DNA of 64,000 nucleotides from Scolanthus callimorphus (lineage: Eukaryota; Cnidaria; Anthozoa; Actiniaria; Edwardsiidae). The stretch is from positions 12,423,573 to 12,487,572 of the forward strand of contig CM066915.1 of the NCBI GenBank assembly GCA_033964015.1, written 5' to 3'. Position numbers and translations under genes: made by a program. The stretch's first letter is position 1. Every line of letters starts with the position of its first letter. Shown here piece by piece: positions 43,765-57,332 of this stretch. The notes below the pieces were generated by a model, which saw only the letters and a list, made by a program, of their open reading frames with translations, had not been told where the DNA came from and searched no databases.

Positions 43765-44885
43765 GTAGCGGAGCTCCTGCGCGGGCCGAAGGCCCGCGCA
43801 AGCGGAGCACCATACCTAAGGGAAAAACGTATAGTATACTATCGAGTTGATTTTGAACGTCACGGGCATTATGGATCATTTTGATGACGTCATTGATGAC
43901 GTAAGGGCACGTGACTTTTGTGTAGAGTTCCTCTTATGGTCTTTGAAACTTTGTCCAAGTTTGGCTTCTATAGAAGCTTCCCTAAGGGAGATATGATTTT
44001 TTCTTTATTTTTCTGGTATTAACCTATAGCGTACGCCGTCCGTCCGTCCGTCCGTCCGTCCGTCGTCCGTCCGTCCGTCCGTGTACACATGGGAACCCTG
44101 TGGTATGCAAAGAAAAAATTATATCTCCTCAAGGGAACATGCTAAGACAACCATACTTGGAATATTTTGTCTATGCCACAAGGGGGGTGCTGTAACACGG
44201 ACACGTGATGTGACGTCATCGATGACGTCATCTATGCTTGAAAAATCAATATCTCGTGAAGGGAAGACTCTAAGACAACAAAACTTGGGTAGTGTAGTCT
44301 AGGCCACCAGATGAGCAAAATGAGGTGGTCACGTGATATGACGTCATCGATGACGTCATCTATGCTTAATAAAACAATATCTCGTGAAGGGAAGACTCTA
44401 AAGCAACCAAACTTGGGTAATGTAATCCAGGTCACCAGATGAGCGAAATGATGTGGTCACGTGATATGACGTCATCGATGACGTCATCTACCCTTGAAAA
44501 ATTAATATCTCATGAAAGGAAGACTCTAAACCAACCAAACTTGGGTAATGTAATCCAGGTCACCAGATGAGCGAAATGAAGTGGTCACGTGATGTGACGT
44601 CATCGATGACGTCATCTATGCTTGAAAAATTAATATCTCGTGAAGGGAATACTCTAAAACAACCAAACTTTGGTAGTGTAGTCTAGGTCATTAGATGAGC
44701 GAAAGGAAGTGGTCACGTAATATGACGTCATCGATGATGTCATTTATGCTTGAAAAATTAATATCTCGTGAAGGGAAGACTCTAAAGTAACCATGTAAAC
44801 CATATACACATGGGAATCCCTTTCATTCACACAGAAAATTTTATAACCAAGAGCTCCGCTTTTAGCCAGTGGCTAAATCTATATA
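43765..44885. repeat. CRE-palindrome satellite, second locus
   Basis: It starts with a hairpin (AGCGGAGCTCCTGCGCGGGCC), then (CCGT)n at 44038-44082, then about five ~117-bp units each with ATATCTCGTGAAGGGAAGAC, AACCAAACTTGGGTA, GTGGTCACGTGATATGACG and the 20-bp palindrome TGACGTCATCGATGACGTCA. It ends with GAGCTCCGCTTTTAGCCAGT..AAATCTATATATTA. Same family as 700-1720. Confidence 0.85.
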
Positions 44886-47800
44886 TTATTATTCGTGTAA
44901 ACTGGGGAGCTATGGCGTGCAAGCTATTAGTGGAGATATTTGTTGAGGAAGCTGTTCTAGAGGCGAGCTCACTAGTCCAGTAGATTATCGCGGCGTTGGG
45001 TTTGAACTCCAAACTGTAAAAAAGTTGTGGCATTTTGACGCCAACTCCCCGCCAAACAGCTAGAGATGCAAGTAGACAAAAGGGACTGAACTGATAGCGA
45101 AATGGGAAAACATTGCCAACTCTGTGTTGCTTGAGTAGCCTGCGATGGCAGAGAGAATCTATTTTTTTTTCAACTCAGTCAACCAATCGGCCATCTGCAC
45201 CAAAATTCCCGCCAGAGAATGAACTTAAGTATCGGCACTAAAAATATCACTGAGAAGATTGTGTGGACCTTGCAACATTATTATAAACCTTAATTTTTTT
45301 GCCGAAAGCAGTGACTACATGTCGCGGCCATGTTTCCTACCTTCTCTTTCTCTTAGGTGGGGGAGGTTTGTGAATGATATCTCTCGAAAAAGTGATCCAA
45401 ATGGCCTAAGACTTCCAGAGGAGATCACAAAGGGCTAATAAACAAGTAAGTACAACATGATTAAACAATTCTTTTATTTTCATTATTTTACAAATTTCGA
45501 CTTCAACATAGCTAATATGCAAGCTATGCAGAGTGCTAAAACAGCCTAAGGCTAAATTCATTCAAATTTATTTAATATGAAACACTAACACAGAGCTTGG
45601 GCGACCTGTGTCCTTTGCAGCCCGCTCGTTCAAGAAAAGAAAACATGTCACTCGAACTTTTACGAGAAAACTGGAAACTTGTACATGGAAAAACAATGTA
45701 CGACTCGCTTCACAAGGACATCCTTGGAGATGAATAAGTTTCTTTATAAAATAATTTAGATAGTACGCGCGCTCTGATTGGTCGAGAGCCGTGTTTGCAT
45801 TTCCCTGTGCAAACACAGTTGTGACGTCGCCCACTGGCGAGCTTCGGGCCGCATTTCACTGATCTGCTCTCGAATTCTCCCAACCCCATCTCGGTTTGCA
45901 TAAGCCTGTGCAGTCACGGAAACTGTGTTTTATTTGTTAAAACAAGAGAAATGCTTTGGCAACAAGATTCCTTCAAGAAGAAACGATACGTTATTCAGGT
46001 AAGTTTTAAAGTAAGACTAGGTTCAAAGTTGAGTGCTTCGCTCATTTCTTTGCTTATTAGGGCGCATGTTTTCCATTGAAAATGCAACACAAGCGCAAGG
46101 ATATCATATTTAAACTATTCTATCTATACTTCATATCCCTTGTGCTTGCATCAGATAATACATAAATAAACGTTGGATTTGTGTTTCAGCCCCCTGATTC
46201 ATTCAGCAACTCTCTATTTCATTCAGCGACTCCATATTTCAAGCTTAGCTTTTTGTGGGACTGTGTTTGTTCCAAAGGCAAATGTTATCCTTTATGATAA
46301 AACAGGGTTAGAAATTCACTTTTTAGTCACAAAATTAATTCATCTTGTAGAGATGATATATACATGATATATAAATGTGCAAGCCACAAGATCTTAAGTT
46401 AGTCATTATACAATATATAGTAAAATATTATTGAGTAAAAATTATGATAATAAGTATGTACATATGGAGCTATGAGAGGAGAAAAGTTTTTGCTTGTGAA
46501 GCAGTCCATAATGTTTATCCAACAATATTTTACTATTTATTGTATAATGACTATTGAGCGCCCAAGCTCTAAACCCAGGGGGGTACTCAGCTATAAATTA
46601 AAAATGACAGGGGTAACCCAAAAAATACCTGAGCCATAAATTTTATACCCAAAAAATACCTGCTACCCAAATAAATACCCACTTTTTTAGCCTAAAAGGC
46701 AAGGCTATTTAATACCAGCATACATGATGCCCGTCTCATTATGTTTCCCGCAGAAATAGCTTCAGCTTAAGGCAGTATCTTGATAATCAACTAACTTCTC
46801 AGAAGTTTAAACCCCCCAAAGACCCAAACAAATACATGGTAGAATTTTCAACCCAAAAAATACTTTTACTACAAATTTCATACCCCCAAAAAATGTTGCC
46901 CCCCCCCTCCAACATAGGAGGCAGATTGCTAGAAATTGCAAGGCATTTTCTCGATTTTCTCTGCTCGCAGTGGTGATTTCGAACCCTGTAAGTCCTGAGA
47001 CGTTGTGTTTTTGCCAAAGAAATGTTCCCTGTATGTAACGGACCTGTATGTGTGCTGCTCAGAAAATGCCTCACGTAACCGCCTTGCGTTTGTATCCGTT
47101 CTGCATATGTTCAATTGTGAATCATGCCTAGTGTAGATATCCTAACAAGGTTCCCAGGCACAACAGGCTTTGGCAATAAAAAATGCGACCCCAACCCCTG
47201 GATGAAATTAATGATTTTCCGATTTTCTCACTAGAGGTCTCTGGAATCCTAGAATTCAGATTCAGGTTCGGATTTGTCACCACTACATTTTAATCTGTGG
47301 AATTTTAAAATGCTGTTCAAGGACTTTAAAGGTACTTTAAGGTATCAGTTATGGTATTTGATGATCCAACCCTCCAAGCCTGTAAATTTCTTTTACTGAC
47401 TAGGCTACTTAGCTTGACTTTCCCAGTTTGACTTTCATTTTTTTTTTCAGTTCTTGGTGCTGATGCAAGGGCTGGTTCACACATGAAGTGCAACACAAGT
47501 GCAAGTAGGTAGCCAAGACTTTTTCCAGGGCATCATGCAGCTAACCCACTTTGTAACTCTAGACTTCATTTGCACTAAGCACTTGAGCTTGGTGGAAAAA
47601 CCCTGGAATTCTAGAAAGTCATATCTAGCTCTTGCTTTATACCACTGGCTTTTGGTTGGTTCAATATATCTTAAATAGACTATACGGGGATGATCCACCC
47701 GAAAGGGGTAGGTCTTGAGGCTTGAATTATATAAAAGGGTAGCGATTTTGCAAATTTCAATAATATAAAAGTTTAGCGATTTTGCCAATTTCAGTATAAT

Positions 47801-49228
47801 AATAGGACTGAAAACAACTAGATTCTACCGAAAAAGCATTAGTTTGCAGTATAGAAAATGGTCAATATTGCACTACATTTTGCAGAGACGGCAGAACAGT
47901 TTTCAAAATGGGGAGGGGGGCTCATTAGTAAGATTGTATGACAAGTTGGGGAGGCTAAGTTTAGTGAAAATGTATGAAAACGTAAACATTTTGGGGCCCC
48001 CCCGGCTCTGCCATTTCTGTTTTGAAGCTTTTAATGTGTATTGAGCACATGCGTTTTTGCAAGAAGTATAAGAAAGGGGTACCTTTTTCTAAATTCAGTA
48101 TATTAAGGTGTAGGTTTTTCCTAATTTTTGGTTTATAAAAAGGTAAGGGGTCCAGAGTCTGGGCAGAGCAACCCCATAACAAACTGGAGTACTCCCCCCC
48201 CCACCCCACCCCAAGTGGAATCCTAAGTGCAAGGAAGCAAAATTTCAAAACACCTTGTGTTCATTTGTACTTGTACTTTCAACTAGAGCATGAATTTGTA
48301 CTTAATCAGTATATGTGATTCAAAACATGCCTTGCACTTGCAACCGGTGCTTAAGTTTAAGTATGAACCAGTTATTAGCTTGCGCAAGTTATTCCAAACC
48401 AGGATCTCACCTTATAGCGGGTAAGGAGGCTATGCTCATTTTTCTCTTGGTAGTTTTTTCTATACTTTTACTGGAACAAGGCTGATGGGCTACTCTTTCT
48501 TCTATTTGGCTGAAAACTGGATTTAACCATTACTCACTGGAATTCAGGGGCATAGCTAGGGGGATCCTGGGGTACACATTAAGGAAAAGATCGGTTGTGG
48601 CCCCTCTTTGGGGCCGAAAAATACAGTAAACATTAAGGTTGTGACCCCCCCCCCCCTTTTTGAGGAGCTGGCATGCCCCTGGAATTCCAGTAAATCCCCC
48701 CACAAGGATATTTAGATAGATTTTGTTATTGGAACTGTGTAGAAAAGATGTACAATGACGTAACTCCAATAAATTAAAAAGAAAGATACGTTAATATTAT
48801 TTTGTCTAATTTTGATTGTTTAATTTTCACTTATTTATTCAAAGAGGGGGTTCAAAGGCTTTGTCATGATGGAGTGATTTTGCAAAGTGTTGTTCTCGTT
48901 CTGTTTTGGTTGCCCATACAAAATTTTGCTATGTTTTTTAGACATTATTTTCTATTAATTTTCGGGACATTATTCTTGTAGATGCATCCAAGGAGGCCGT
49001 TTGACATAAATTGATTTTGGTTTTGATTGCTATAGTATGGAAGAGTTCATAGTTGGGTATTTTGGGTTCTTTTTTTCTAATACTCTGTATGACCTGCTAT
49101 GTCAGGGCATTGGAAATTCCGGAGCGGTGAGAATGGGGAGTCAATTTACTTTCATTGAAAATTCTGGAGGGATGAGTTCTCTTCTCAACACCCTTCTGTG
49201 TGGGGGATATTTTCTGGATATTCCCCCC

Positions 49229-49259
<31 letters not shown>

Positions 49260-49837
49260 ACCTCCAGAATTTCCAATCACTTTGTAGGGGGGTATGGATA
49301 ATTTCTGGAACCACACAATGTCATGTTCTCATTTTATGATTTTTATGGACATATTTCTAGTTTTTTTTCTGACTGTTCTAACTAGGATTTTGTTAGGGGT
49401 AGTTAGGCAACTGAATATTATTAAGCAACTCTCTTGAAGCACCCCCGTTTAGAAAACAATCTTCAGATTTTTAGGATCCCGTTTTGCCAGATTTCTAGGA
49501 TTTTGTAATGGGAAGTTTTGTATCTTTGGGGTTAAATTACTGTCCACAATACACAGCTTTTCAGCCAGCTTGTCCAGCAAGCACCCCTACCCAGTTTGAT
49601 CAGTTTTTTGATCACTTGTCCCAGGACAAGTAGTACAGAAAAGTTACTTGTCCTAGCCAATTTTCTAGTTGTCTAGTTTTGGTATAAAAATTATTGTAAA
49701 ATATTGACCAAGCCTATGTACGAACTATATAAATGTAACTGGCTTATCAATGCCCATTACTCATTTTTCTCGAAAAGATGATAGCTTCAAAGGTTTGACA
49801 CAAAATTCACTCAATTAGAAAAAAACAATGTGAACTC
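44886..49837. other. Gene-poor stretch with scattered low-complexity patches
   Basis: No gene is supported. I note a CRE-like and high-CpG patch at 45760-45930 (GCGCGCTCTGATTGGTCGAG) with a possible donor CAGGTAAGTTT near 45998, AAAAAATACC repeats at 46610-46680, poly-C at 48646-48658, and poly-C followed by (CA)n at 49224-49262. Confidence 0.3.
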
Positions 49838-49841
49838 TTAA

Positions 49842-50085
49842 AGGCCGGCACAGACTAGGTACAAGTCCCAGGGACTTGTCCCATGAACCAGCTTCGGGGA
49901 CAAGAGCCCTAGTGTGTACTCCTGTTTTTGCGTTGAAATTTCAGTCGCGGGGACTAAATATTTGTCCCAGGGACAAGTCCCAGAAATCAAACTGGTTTGA
50001 TTCGTGGGACTTGTCCCTGGGACAAATTGCGGATTTTCCTAGTGTGTATAGGCCGGCAAGACTTGTCCCCTAGTCTGTGCCGGCC
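49842..50085. mobile_element. TTAA-flanked miniature transposon
   Basis: TTAA lies on both sides (49838-49841, 50086-50089). The ends AGGCCGGCACAGACTAG and the complement CTAGTCTGTGCCGGCC are inverted, and subterminal GGGACTTGTCCC / GGGACAAGTCCC motifs recur. TTAA duplication is typical of piggyBac- and Kolobok-type elements. Confidence 0.8.
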
Positions 50086-50089
50086 TTAA

Positions 50090-51500
50090 AAGCTTAAAAG
50101 CAACAAACCACACACCAGCAAAATGTTCTATATTTATATTTTGCACAAAATTGTTGCCTGCCCTGTTACTAGTGCTCCTGGGTGTTCACTTGTCAGAAAA
50201 AAACTTGGCAGAAAATTTGGCAGACAAATCCAGGACATGAAAGTTTATATGACCACTAGTGGTTGTATAAGGTACAACACGCTACGGTCTGTGATACGAA
50301 TTGTGTAACGTCAGTTCCACATGTTGGATGATATTGTAATCCCGACTGTCTGTCAGAAATTTGCTTTATAATATAATAGCATGTATAACAATCAGTCGTT
50401 CTGTAAGATGTATAAATGTTGTTTAACATTGGAGTTCCGCTTTTAGGCAGTGCCTAAATCTATATATTAATAATAATAATGGATTAATTAGTAGTACATC
50501 CACTAGGTGGCTCTTCGCCTACTAATATCTAACTAATTGATAAAATAATCGCGTTCAAAGAACGCAATCTATTCTCGGCAAGCCAAGAAGATTTGAGCGA
50601 TTTTCTTGACACAAGGCCTCGACATGAGACCGAGGCCACTAATCAGGTTAGAAACCGGTTTTACAAGATTTTTCAACTGTGCGTTCGAGAATGTGTTTCA
50701 CATTTGCGACTGGTTCTTGGTTCCTTGGTGGACGACATCAAACTCTGTTCGCTTAGTAATTCACCGCCACATATCGGCCGCATTGAATGAAAATTATTTC
50801 GCACACCGCCAAGAATAAAATGCCTAGAGGTTTCTTTTATCTGAGGGAAAGAGGCTGATCGTACAAAAAGATAACGGACATTCTAGTAAAGTCTTTGCAA
50901 GGCGATTCGCCTCAAACACCAAAGACATGAGCCTAAGAAAATCGATTCAGCGAACAATTCAACTGGTAAATCCTTTTGCACGTTTCTTTCCTATGAAAAC
51001 TTTTATAGATACAGTTCGCTTCAATTCCAAGTTTTCATCAGAATGATTTGCAGAACTTCCGACTTCCAGGGATCATTCAGGTCAAAGGCTAGGCTTCTCT
51101 AAGAAAATTCTCAAGCGTTCCACGCGGCGAAAGGAAGATAAGTTTTTCTTCTGGTGTCTTGTTTGAATGAAAAATGAGTCTTGTCAAAAATAAGCTCCGT
51201 AGCAAGACTTCCCGTGGGTTTCAAAGATCAGAGAAACGTACGAGCGAAGTCAAATGATTTGGGTCTGGCTTGTTGACAAGATTTGCAAAGAAAGAGTTTG
51301 ATTGACGTCCACTAAAAACCAGTCACGGGACGTCACGCTCACATCTTGGCATGTAACACATAAAAACGGATAAGAAATAACGGAAAAAGTCCTTCTTCGA
51401 ACGCGTTTCTAATCTATGATTACTACTAGTTATAAATACTAATGATTCTAGAATACTAAAATTTATTACAATTGTATGTACACTATTTACACTATGTTGA
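50090..51500. other. No supported gene; satellite end motif at 50430
   Basis: TTCCGCTTTTAGGCAGTGCC-TAAATCTATATATTA (50433-50468) matches the end of the CRE satellite family. The rest is unrecognised. Confidence 0.3.
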
Positions 51501-52720
51501 GAATTATAAACGTTTAAAAAAAATCGTGTAATCGATCATGGCTCCATGGCAAAATGTTTTCATAGAGAGCTTTGTGTGCAAGCTTCACTGTAGCGAGATC
51601 GATCCGCTTCGCTTGGACACTGGGAGCCAATTACGTTCTTTTAAATCATCCTTTGTCGCATACCTCTTGAGCACGAAACCAGCGTTGGAGTCGCTTTAAG
51701 AAAAGACAGTGTTGCAATAGTCAATTTTGGATAGAACAAGACTTTCGGCTAGATGTTTGCGGACATTGAAAGGTGCGAGATTGCGCAGTTTTCTCAAAAC
51801 AGAGAGAACGCCATAACAAGAAGACAGCAAAGTTGTAATATGTTCTTCCCAAGTTAGGTGATCATCGAACTGGATACCAAGCAGTTTAGTTTTAGAAACT
51901 CGCCCCATATGAGCCCCGCTGCAGCGTACGTCTGCTGCATTTTCTGGCAATGAATGTAAACGAGACATTTGTCTCGTAGACACCAACATCCGCTTTGTTT
52001 TTGCAGAGTTTAATGCCAAATTAGAGTTGACCGAGTAGTCGTGGAGTCTTGCGACGGTTTCATTCATCTTACTCACACATTCATCAAGCGCTTGAGGCCT
52101 CGAGTGCATTAATAAAGTCGTATCGTCTGCATATTGAAAACAAGTGCACTGTACCGTTGATTGTAGATCAGACACATAGATGTTGAAAAGGGGCCCTAAG
52201 ATGGATCCTTGAGGGACTCCAAAATTAATAACAAGCCTACTTGATGACTTGTCATCTATTTGAACAAAGTGCTGTCGACCTGAAAGATATTGCAGGATAC
52301 AGCGGAGGAATGGCTTTGAGAAGTCCATTTTGTGCATTTTTATCAAGACTGATCTGAAGTTAACAGTACCAAATGCTTTGGAGTAGTCTGCCAAAACCAT
52401 CATGGTTACTTCTCCGCGTTTCATAGCTCGAGTTATTTCATCTCTGATACCAAGGAGCGTTGTTGTTGTAGAGTGGCCCTTACGAAACCCAGACATATTA
52501 TCAGCAAGAAGCATATAGTGGTCGATGAATGAGACTATTTGTTGGGCGACCAATCTCTCAAACACTTTTGATAGGGCTGGGAGAATTGAAACGGGGCGAT
52601 AGTCTTTATCACTTTTGGGGTGATCTACCTTGGAGATTGGTGATATTCGTGCAAGTTTCCATGCAAATTTAATGCAAGTGTTAGTTATGTGTGTTATTGG
52701 TAGTTTGCTGTTTGCAAAAT
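51500..52720 (-). pseudogene. CR1/L2-type reverse transcriptase fragment
   Basis: On the minus strand the match begins near 52620 with KDYRPVSILPALSKVFE and runs through GFRKGHSTTTTLL, LADYSKAFGTVN, GVPQGSILGPL and the catalytic FQYADDTTLL to KIDYCNTVF (near 51700), then in shifted frames through YATKDDLKERNWLPVSKR to about 51530. The 5' part (endonuclease) is absent, cut off near 52720, and the 3' part has frameshifts. It is a dead fragment of a non-LTR retrotransposon of the CR1/L2/Jockey group. Confidence 0.85.
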
Positions 52721-53394
52721 AAAAGTGGTTAAATTAACTAAAAAGAATAAAAGCCCGCGAGTCCCGCGGGTTGGCGAACACAAGCAATAAACAATAGTAT
52801 GCAAATTCAGGATAAAAGTTACGGACGAGTGAGCCTCACTCGCTGCAAACGGAATTAAGATATGAGAAATGTCGGAAAATGTCTTCAGTCAGACCAGCGA
52901 GTCCAGAGAACTAGAAAACTAGAAAAGAGTCCAGGGCTTGTAAAATAAATGATGATAAATACAGTGCAAAATGGCGGCAAACAAAAGAAATGGCGGGAAA
53001 TTTGAATTACTTCTTGTCAATGCCGAGGCACTACTGCTGACTGACCAGAGTGACAAACAGTCAGTGTAGGACGAGAAAAGGAATGACGTATTGTTAGATC
53101 AATCACGACTAGGGCTAAATCAATCACGACTAGGCTAGATCAATCACGACAAGAAAGCGAATTCGACTGCAGTCGAGCAGCTTCGACGGTGAACAAACAC
53201 AGCAAAACAGCCAAAAGTCCGTAAAGGTTGATCACTAAATGTAAAAATAGTAGACCAGAAGATCAAACCTTAACTCGTAGCTGTTGTAGTCGTACAGCCA
53301 GTACGATAGAAGTAGTTTTCACCAGACGTTTCACCTGAGATTCGGGAGCTTAGAAAACTCCGTCCGCACGCCTCAGTGTGCAAATGACAAAATT
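52721..53394. other. No supported gene; small tandem repeat
   Basis: TAGATCAATCACGACTAGG repeats three times at 53095-53150. A hairpin CCCGCGAGTCCCGCGGG lies at 52753. Confidence 0.4.
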
Positions 53395-53538
53395 TGGCAC
53401 ATGTCCTCCATGGAACACCCCTGAAAGATCCAGAAGGGTGCCAAGAAATCGGACACCAAAGGGGGAGAGGAGGGGAATTTTGTCAAGTTATAATATATTA
53501 AATATTACATGTCAATTAAAGTGTACAACTGACCAATA

Positions 53539-56500
53539 GTCCAGTCATTCTATGGTTTGACCCGTCACTAATTGCAACAGAAGGTTTTTCTTCACAATAT
53601 TGGTCAGTTTAACGTACTAAACAACATACTAAAAGTCCTAAAAAATCCTAGCACGGGAAAGCCTCTAAAATGAGCATCATTGATACGCGCGCTCTCCTGT
53701 AACATGAAAACGAGGCTGAAACCGGAAGTAGCGCTATTTTGCCCGTTTTAATAGTATTTTCTGCCTGATTTTCGAAGATTTGTCATAATTCTATGAATAA
53801 CAAGCTGTTCAATCAATTAATATGGTATTTGCATATCATTTACGCTTAAAAAGAGTGTTGTGAGTTTTCGGTCTTCTCCGCTTCCCTAATATGTTAATTG
53901 TTTGCAAAGTTTTTTCAACATAAACATTAACAAAAGCGACAAAAAAATATTAAAGAGCTCTAAGGTTATCGTTTTTGTTTCCATCGTCAATAATAAATGT
54001 ATTTATAAAGGTAAAAGCAGTTCAAAATTGAAAAAAGTGTCCCGAGACCATCATTAATCGGAGATTGCAGAGTCCCTTTGCAGTGGCAACAGGCGGGTGT
54101 GATCATTCTGTTATGCTTGCGGCAAGGAGTAATGATCGTAGTGTGCTACATCCTGTTGGTGCTACATCCTGTGGTACAGTTGCATCTTATAATGCGTAGA
54201 AGGTTGTCCGGCGCTCAACCAACAGCTCTTCCCTCTGCAGCCGCGACCACCTCTCGAGTGCTATTTAGCCAGCCTAGCTGGCTCTCGAGTTTTTTCGAGG
54301 AAGGATCTCCGCGCGAAGCGCGGTCCGGAGCCGAGTGCGACCCGTGGAGGCGAGTGCTACCCATGGAATCTGTTTCATAACTGACTCCTCTCGAAAACAA
54401 CAAACGTACAGAGCCGGCTACGCAGGCTAGTGCTATTAGTCTGCTGGAACACGTTGGCTTGCTCTCGGAAACGATCGAGTGAGATGAAATTCTGGAGTGA
54501 CGCGCCACTGTAGTTTCGCGAAGTCGTGTCCCATCTGAGGAACGTGTGTAACAGAATATTCCGACACACCTCCACTCCTAGCCGTGAGCTCGAATTTTCA
54601 GGACGTTCCAAACGCGTCACAGAGTGTTGCCTTATGAAATACAAATTCAAGACCGCCTGGTATGGTGTTGGGTTGCGAAACATTTTGTCAGTTTTGTGAA
54701 ATAAACAAACAAGTTGAAGTGATCGCTCTGAAAGTACTATGAATAACGCTCCTTAGAGCTGTTAAAAGTTTTCGTGATCCCCCACAACTCCCTATTGGAA
54801 CTAGGGCTAGCCAGTTCAAATAGGAAGCATAAATGTAAATGTATAAAGGCCATGGCATGCCTCTTTCGGTGGGCGTGATTTTGATAAGGGCAGTTCATCA
54901 AGCCCCGAAAAAATGTAGGAGAAAATGCCTTTTGTATATAGTTGACAAACCAGGTAGACTTTTTTCTTCCTCATGCGCCGCAAATTACTCATAACGTTTC
55001 CAAGAGTAGGATAGGTGAATCCTACGATGTGCGTGAAGCGCGGTACAAATGACGCAATGCGCGCTGCAATTTTTATCGTATCCAGTTGCGAAAAATGCAA
55101 ATGAATAAAAGTTGCTGCAATTGGTACTTGCAGCTACCCCTCTTTCTTGAGATCCCCCTTTCGCTCGCCTAAACATAGAAAAATCATACTACTCCTCCTG
55201 GCGATAAATGACGTGCGACGCCTTATGAAGGAGTTCGGTTTTAGCGAAGGTTACTTACACGATCAAAATTCTTTTATTTGTGCCTGGGATTGCCACAATA
55301 TCATCACCGCGCTCTTTGCGAGCATTATTTATTCATTTACTCCTTTTTTCCCGTAGGACCATTACATCCGTCCTATTGGTTGCGCATGGCTCATTGCATA
55401 TCACGGCAAACTTTAGCCATTTGGGGTTCGCATTTAGTTGCTGGCAGTGTACCGGCGGCAAAGAAAAAAATGTCATTTGAATTCCAAGTTGAAAAAAAAG
55501 AAAGTGTCAAATAGGGTACACACTAGCCCTTCTGGCTGGTTTCAAATGTCGCACCCCGTGTAGGCGTGACACCGAAACAAACATGTGCTCTCTATATACG
55601 CGAACGAGCAGGGATAGGTTCGGCCCGTGTAACAGCACGTATCGTAGTGCGTATGCAAACCGAAAACAGAAATTTGTATGTTAGTTTCTCGACAGAGCAG
55701 TCCAGGGTCGCACTTGGGCAGACTTTTCTGACTTTGCGATATAAAACTTTGCCAGCTGATTGACGAAAACATAAAAGCGCCGACGAGCAGCCTTAGCGCT
55801 CTCTTTTTTGCCAGACTTTTGTAGGAACAATAGAATTCGCTGTCAATGAAATATAAACTCTAAAAAGAAGCAGAAATAGGAAAGTAACGGTAAACCTATT
55901 TCACACTAGTGCTACCCAAGCCAGGGGGAGGGGCGGCAAACCTATTTCACACTAGTGCTACCCAGGCCGGGGGGGGGGGGGGGGGGGGGGGGGGGGTGCT
56001 AATCTAGAAAAGCGGACCAACGTTGAACGTGGTTTGAATTTATTTTTATCGAGAAACCGCTGTCAAAATTCGCTAGGAAAAGCAAGTATAATAGCTGCCT
56101 TTATGCCAAAGTTATCGCAGTCTTCTGTTTGGTCCATTTAATCACTAATTAATCAATTTTAGTATCAATTCTCTTTTCTCCCGCCTGAATTCGAAATACG
56201 AAGCCCTTAAATGGGGACCTTTTTGTCACTTGGGTGTGTGTGTGCGACCACAGTCTTAGAGCAAAACACTTTGCCGAATTTTCGGCAAATTATTATTATA
56301 TTATGTGGCAAACATGAAAACTTTGCAAGTAATACCTTGCCTTATTCATCTTGAGTTTGCTCCTCTGAAATAATATGATACAAAATTATTGGCTAGAACC
56401 ACTTCAAACTCGTTCGTGTAATCAGTGAACGTAGCGTTCAGTACAAGCAAATAAACTTTTGAAAAACTCATGCTCATCGCTCTTCTAAAATTGCTCTTTT

Positions 56501-57332
56501 AAAATCGAAGAATTAGATATTTCTACATAAAATACATTGCCATGAAATGCTCAATGTAAATTTGGAAAAATCACTCACCGTCGTCTTTATTTGTGCGCAT
56601 AATTTAGCACTTAGCAGGGGAAACCCTCAATGCTAATCCCGCGTACTCTCGACAAAACTGCTCCTTCAGAGAGTTGAGTTGACAGTTGATTCTTTAGTAT
56701 ATTTACTTGTAGAAAGATGATTCTAATCTTCATATAGTAACTGAGGCAATTCTTCTCGAGCGGGTCCTAAGTAAGTGACTCTCTCTATTCAGATGCTTGT
56801 TTGGCAGCAAAGAAACACAACACTTTTAGTAGTGACGGGCTTTACCCAATCAGGTAGCTAGAGCTTCGCATTCGTAGCAGATTCAATCAACTTTATTTTA
56901 TATTCATAATCATGTAAACGCAGTTTGTTTGAGACAGATTGTGGTGTCAAAACATGCGAGCAAGAAAATTGCGAGTTCGGCATCATTCAAGAAATTTTCA
57001 TCAAGAAATACTCAGCAGTTTGAGAGAAAACTAAAAAAATAAAATAAAACTTAGTCTTCATGATTAATATTAATATTAGGATTGAAATTTTGGATATCAT
57101 TTGGACATTTCCTTGCACAAAAGAAAGAAATCTTCGATAATATTTAGGAAGTATTATGCACAGCCTCGTTTTCATGCAGAAAAAATCCTTTCCAAGGCGA
57201 CCTAATAGGATAGGATTTCTTAGGACTTTTAGTATGTTATAAAGGGGGACTTTCGGCACCTGAAACCGTCGAGAAACCTTCTGTTGCAATTAGTGACAGG
57301 TTGACCCCTTTTTTTCCATAGAATGACTGGAC
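53539..57332. mobile_element. 3.8-kb TA-flanked inverted-repeat element inside the satellite
   Basis: The ends GTCCAGTCATTCTATGG (53539) and the complement CCATAGAATGACTGGAC (ending 57332) begin inverted repeats of about 120 bp that share CACTAATTGCAACAGAAGGT and ACATACTAAAAGTCCTA. TA lies on each side (53537-53538, 57333-57334), and the satellite unit reads on across the insertion. The TA target fits Tc1/mariner-like elements, but no transposase is visible; the interior includes a diverged dispersed repeat (54850-55220) and a G-run (55970-55996). Confidence 0.7.
55900..55996 (+). repeat. Short direct duplication ending in a G-run
   Basis: AAACCTATTTCACACTAGTG-CTACCCA-GCC occurs twice (55891 and 55938); the second copy ends in a run of about 27 G. 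Confidence 0.75.

Noticed and set aside
43508..43879. 123-codon Gly/His/Leu-rich minus-strand frame
   Set aside because: Read from the CCCACAAATGTAATAA minisatellite; periodic artefact.
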